A stretch of 64,000 nt of DNA, taken from Rhizophagus clarus. Its lineage: Eukaryota; Glomeromycota; Glomeromycetes; Glomerales; Glomeraceae. Below, piece by piece: positions 61,881 to 64,000 of the stretch. A program made the position numbers and the translations under genes. Location: the NCBI GenBank assembly GCA_015698045.1, contig BLAL01000252.1, positions 1,736,001 to 1,800,000 on the forward strand, in the 5' to 3' direction. Numbering within the stretch: the stretch's first letter is position 1; the number at the start of each line of letters is the position of its first letter. The notes beneath the pieces were generated by a model. The model had not been told where the DNA came from. It saw nothing but the letters and a program-made list of their open reading frames with translations, and ran no database searches.

Positions 61881-61975
61881 ATTACAGTATATAATATTTA
61901 TTACAGTATATAATATTTATTACAGTATATAATATTTATTACAGTATATAATATTTATTACAGTATATAATATTT
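61881..61975. repeat. Five exact copies of a 19-bp repeat
   Basis: ATTACAGTATATAATATTT repeated five times without change, starting at 61881, 61900, 61919, 61938 and 61957. Perfect identity in otherwise decayed DNA points to recent expansion. Confidence 0.95.
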
Positions 61976-62114
61976 ATTAAAAGTGTAATATTATTAAATA
62001 ATTAATATCTAAAATAAAAAACATTCATAATTTTTTAAAGTTAGTATAGTAAAGTACAAATATAAAAGTTAGTAATATGAATATATATATAAAAAAAAGA
62101 AAAATACGTGATAA

Positions 62115-62285
62115 TGTTAGTAAAATATAAATATAAAAGAACATTAGTAAATATAAAAGAAATAACATTAGTAAATACTAAATATAAAAGAAATAACATT
62201 AGTAAATATAAAAGAAATAACATTAGTAAATATAAAAGAAATAATATTAGTAAATATAAAAGAAATAACATTAATAAATATTAAA
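62115..62285. repeat. 24-bp tandem repeat, about six copies
   Basis: Unit AGTAAATATAAAAGAAATAACATT, with small length changes in the first copies. A Leu/Phe-rich open frame on the minus strand is caused by the repeat and is not a gene. Confidence 0.88.
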
Positions 62286-62289
62286 AAAA

Positions 62290-62783
62290 AAAAGTAGTAT
62301 AGTGTTAGTAATACTAAAGAGTAAAATAAAATATAGTTCGTACAATGTCAAAAATACAATAATCATAAAAATAAAATGTACTTGTAAAAAGAGTAAGGAG
62401 AAAGCAGAAAGAGAGTGAGTGTATTTGAAAAAATAAACAAAACGCGTTTAATAATTTATGCATATTAAGATCAGATCACGTGCATAAAGATCAGGCTAAA
62501 TTTTGATTGGTCAATAATAGATAAATAGAGTCGTTTACTATAACAATATTTTAATTTGTAATTTTATTTATTTAATATATTTAATAAATCTTATTTTATA
62601 AAAACTGTGTTAAAATTTAAAAAAACAAAAATAATAAATCATTTGGTATTATATTTTTACCAGTCTAATATCCACAAGTAACTGAAGCTAGCATTTACAA
62701 AAGAAAGAAAGAAAAATTAATTAAAATTTTTAAAAAATGATTTAAAAAAAGTAGTTTTCAAAGCTTTCATTTTCGAAACTTAC
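62290..62783. other. Spacer before the micro-exon array
   Basis: AT-rich. AGATCAGATCACGTGCATAA lies near 62468. No gene seen. Confidence 0.35.
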
Positions 62784-63300
62784 TGATCAGAGTGCAATCC
62801 ACATACAAGGAACCTAAGCCAATACCTACAAAAAAAGAAAGAAAAAAAAGTAACGTTAAAAACGTTACTAAAAAAGATTAAAAACAAACCCTTCCCTCCC
62901 CATTTACCTTTAGTCCAAAGTCCAGTTCGTATGATTCATCCAGCAATATCGATATCTACAAAAAAAAGAAAGTAACATTAAAAACATTACTAAAAAAGTT
63001 TAAAAAAGCCCCTCTCATTTACCTTTCGCCCAAAGTCCAATTCATGATTCATCCGGCAATATCGATTCAATCTACAAAAAAAAAGTAACATTAAAAATGT
63101 TACTAAAAAAGATTAAAAAAACCCTTCCCTACCCATTTATCTTTCGCCCAAAGTCTAGTTCATATGATTTGTCTGGCAATATCGATATCCACCAAAAAAA
63201 AAGAAAGTAATGTTAAAAATGTTATTAAAAAAAGTTTGAAAAAGCCTCCTTCCCATTTACCTATTGTCCAAAGTCCAGTTCATAATTCGTCTGGCAATAC
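62784..63300 (-). repeat. Five-unit micro-exon-like array
   Basis: Minus-strand units with exon-like blocks at 63261-63300 (40 nt), 63141-63188 (48), 63023-63071 (49), 62908-62955 (48) and 62784-62825 (42). Each is preceded by a T-run and GTAG (one decayed to GTGG) and followed by GTAAAT or GTAAGT (one decayed to ATAAAT). The 48-nt blocks encode ISILLDESYELDFGLK and ISILPDKSYELDFGRK. After the donors come G-runs (GGGGAGGGAAGGG), then an AGTAACGTTTTTAACGTTACT-like palindrome, then the next T-run. The last unit shares TCCTTGTATGTGG with a unit of the hAT right array. Either a tandemly grown multi-exon gene or a repeat that mimics exons. Confidence 0.78.
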
Positions 63301-63459
63301 CTACAAAAAAAAAAATTAATTAAATTTATTAAGTCGTGATCCGCGAATGATCGGCATCAGATCATATGAGTCGTGTATAGTAAATTTGGGGATAAGATGC
63401 ATAACAACCAGCTATAATAAACTCAAATCTCTCGTTGACAACCTTTAACAGCTGTCAAA

Positions 63460-64000
63460 ATGACTCAAAATTTACGTGTTACTTTAATAAATCCAGGTTC
63501 TATAGTACCTAAACTTCACTATGGACCTTATTCTTTTTATTGGTGGATAATTTCAAATAAAAACAAAACTTTATTTCCGATTAGACTGGGACAACAGACT
63601 AAAGTTCTACTTAATGAAGTAGATTTTGTTTTAACAATACAAACTGGTTCTGGCAGTAACAAATTAATGCCAATATATTGTTGTCAAAGCGGTTTACATG
63701 TTGTTACAGAGTCAAGTCCTACAAAGGCTATTTCTACAGTTTATAAAGATTGTTTCAATACTTCAACACGCTATTCAGGATATCAAGTAATGGGTTGGAA
63801 TGATAAAAATATTCTTGAAACTTTAAAAAAAAATATTCAATATATTCCTGTTAGTATAAATGTAGAAAATTGTAAAGTTTTTATTTATGGTATTGGGACA
63901 TCTTCACGTAAAAAATGGGGTTATGCGGGTCCAGGTTTTCAATCATCCCTTTTTCATTCGTATGAAAGAAAGCAATCAATTTATGTATCACGAATTAAAG
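63460..64000 (+). CDS. Unrecognised protein, partial (runs off the window)
   Basis: Open from ATG 63460 to the window edge, 180 codons with no intron so far. It begins MTQNLRVTLINPGSIVPKLH and has a Trp/Tyr/Gly-rich pattern (YGPYSFYWWIISNKN, FPIRLGQQTKVLL, MPIYCCQSGLHVV, TRYSGYQVMGWNDKNIL, VFIYGIGTSSRKKWGYAGPG). No signal peptide or membrane helix. It resembles what I recall of lineage-specific multi-copy proteins of these fungi, but I cannot name a family or role. The five-unit micro-exon array ends 159 bp upstream on the other strand, so the two may share a promoter region. Confidence 0.72.
   Translation, partial: MTQNLRVTLINPGSIVPKLHYGPYSFYWWIISNKNKTLFPIRLGQQTKVLLNEVDFVLTIQTGSGSNKLMPIYCCQSGLHVVTESSPTKAISTVYKDCFNTSTRYSGYQVMGWNDKNILETLKKNIQYIPVSINVENCKVFIYGIGTSSRKKWGYAGPGFQSSLFHSYERKQSIYVSRIK

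Noticed and set aside
62041-62271. Leu/Phe-rich 76-codon frame on the minus strand that looks like membrane helices
   Set aside because: Produced by the 24-bp tandem repeat; no conserved sequence.

Overview
The window looks like nuclear DNA of an arbuscular mycorrhizal fungus of the Rhizophagus irregularis type (Glomeromycotina). This is inferred from four things seen in the sequence: very AT-rich intergenic DNA, conserved eukaryotic genes cut by many short GT-AG introns, a BTB-BACK-TLDc gene (a combination greatly expanded in these fungi), and dense remains of DNA transposons. No RNA gene, CRISPR array or prokaryotic feature was seen.

Region 1 (1-6.7 kb) holds a UPF2/NMD2 homologue on the minus strand, divergent from the U5 snRNP gene DIB1/TXNL4A. 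Region 2 (6.7-13.5 kb) has no convincing gene. It holds a short hAT-type element with perfect 17-bp ends and an 8-bp target duplication, a TA-flanked element with a PIF/Harbinger-like MITE (flanked by TAA) nested in it, a four-copy ~190-bp repeat and a ~184-bp inverted-repeat element. Region 3 (13.5-43.4 kb) is the gene-rich core. In order it carries SNU66/SART1, a BTB-BACK-TLDc gene, a FAM102/EEIG1-like C2 gene, the branched-chain keto-acid dehydrogenase E2, WDR3/UTP12, peroxisomal multifunctional enzyme 2 (FOX2), an HSP20 pseudogene, a 3.7-kb stretch without a recognised gene, a small single-pass membrane protein, a three-exon gene whose spliced product appears to carry three divergent dsRNA-binding-like domains, UreD, CSN4, and a long low-complexity protein.

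Region 4 (43.4-63.4 kb) is a transposon graveyard. It contains a second copy of the Harbinger-like MITE, a pogo/Tigger-like transposase pseudogene, a complete 4.7-kb hAT element with matching ends and a near-perfect 8-bp duplication, and a second decayed hAT gene. That second gene is split by a non-autonomous hAT element, which is itself split by a long-inverted-repeat MITE, giving a three-level nest. Several minisatellites follow. Region 5 (from 63.46 kb) is the 5' part of an unrecognised gene that runs off the window.

The most unusual structure is a repeated micro-exon architecture. Both subterminal regions of the 4.7-kb hAT element, and a separate five-unit array at 62.78-63.30 kb, consist of ~115-124-bp units. 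Each unit reads as a T-rich tract plus AG, a 40-49-nt exon-like block, a GTAAG/GTAAAT donor, then a spacer with a small palindrome. In the hAT element the units point inward from both ends. I know of no description of this arrangement. A second theme is that nearly every stop in the transposase pseudogenes can be explained by a C-to-T or G-to-A transition, often at a conserved Trp codon, which resembles RIP or methylcytosine decay.

The housekeeping genes do not form one pathway: they cover mRNA decay, splicing (DIB1, SNU66), ribosome biogenesis (WDR3), branched-chain amino acid and fatty-acid breakdown, urease maturation and protein turnover (CSN4). Several neighbours are divergent pairs sharing short intergenic regions.
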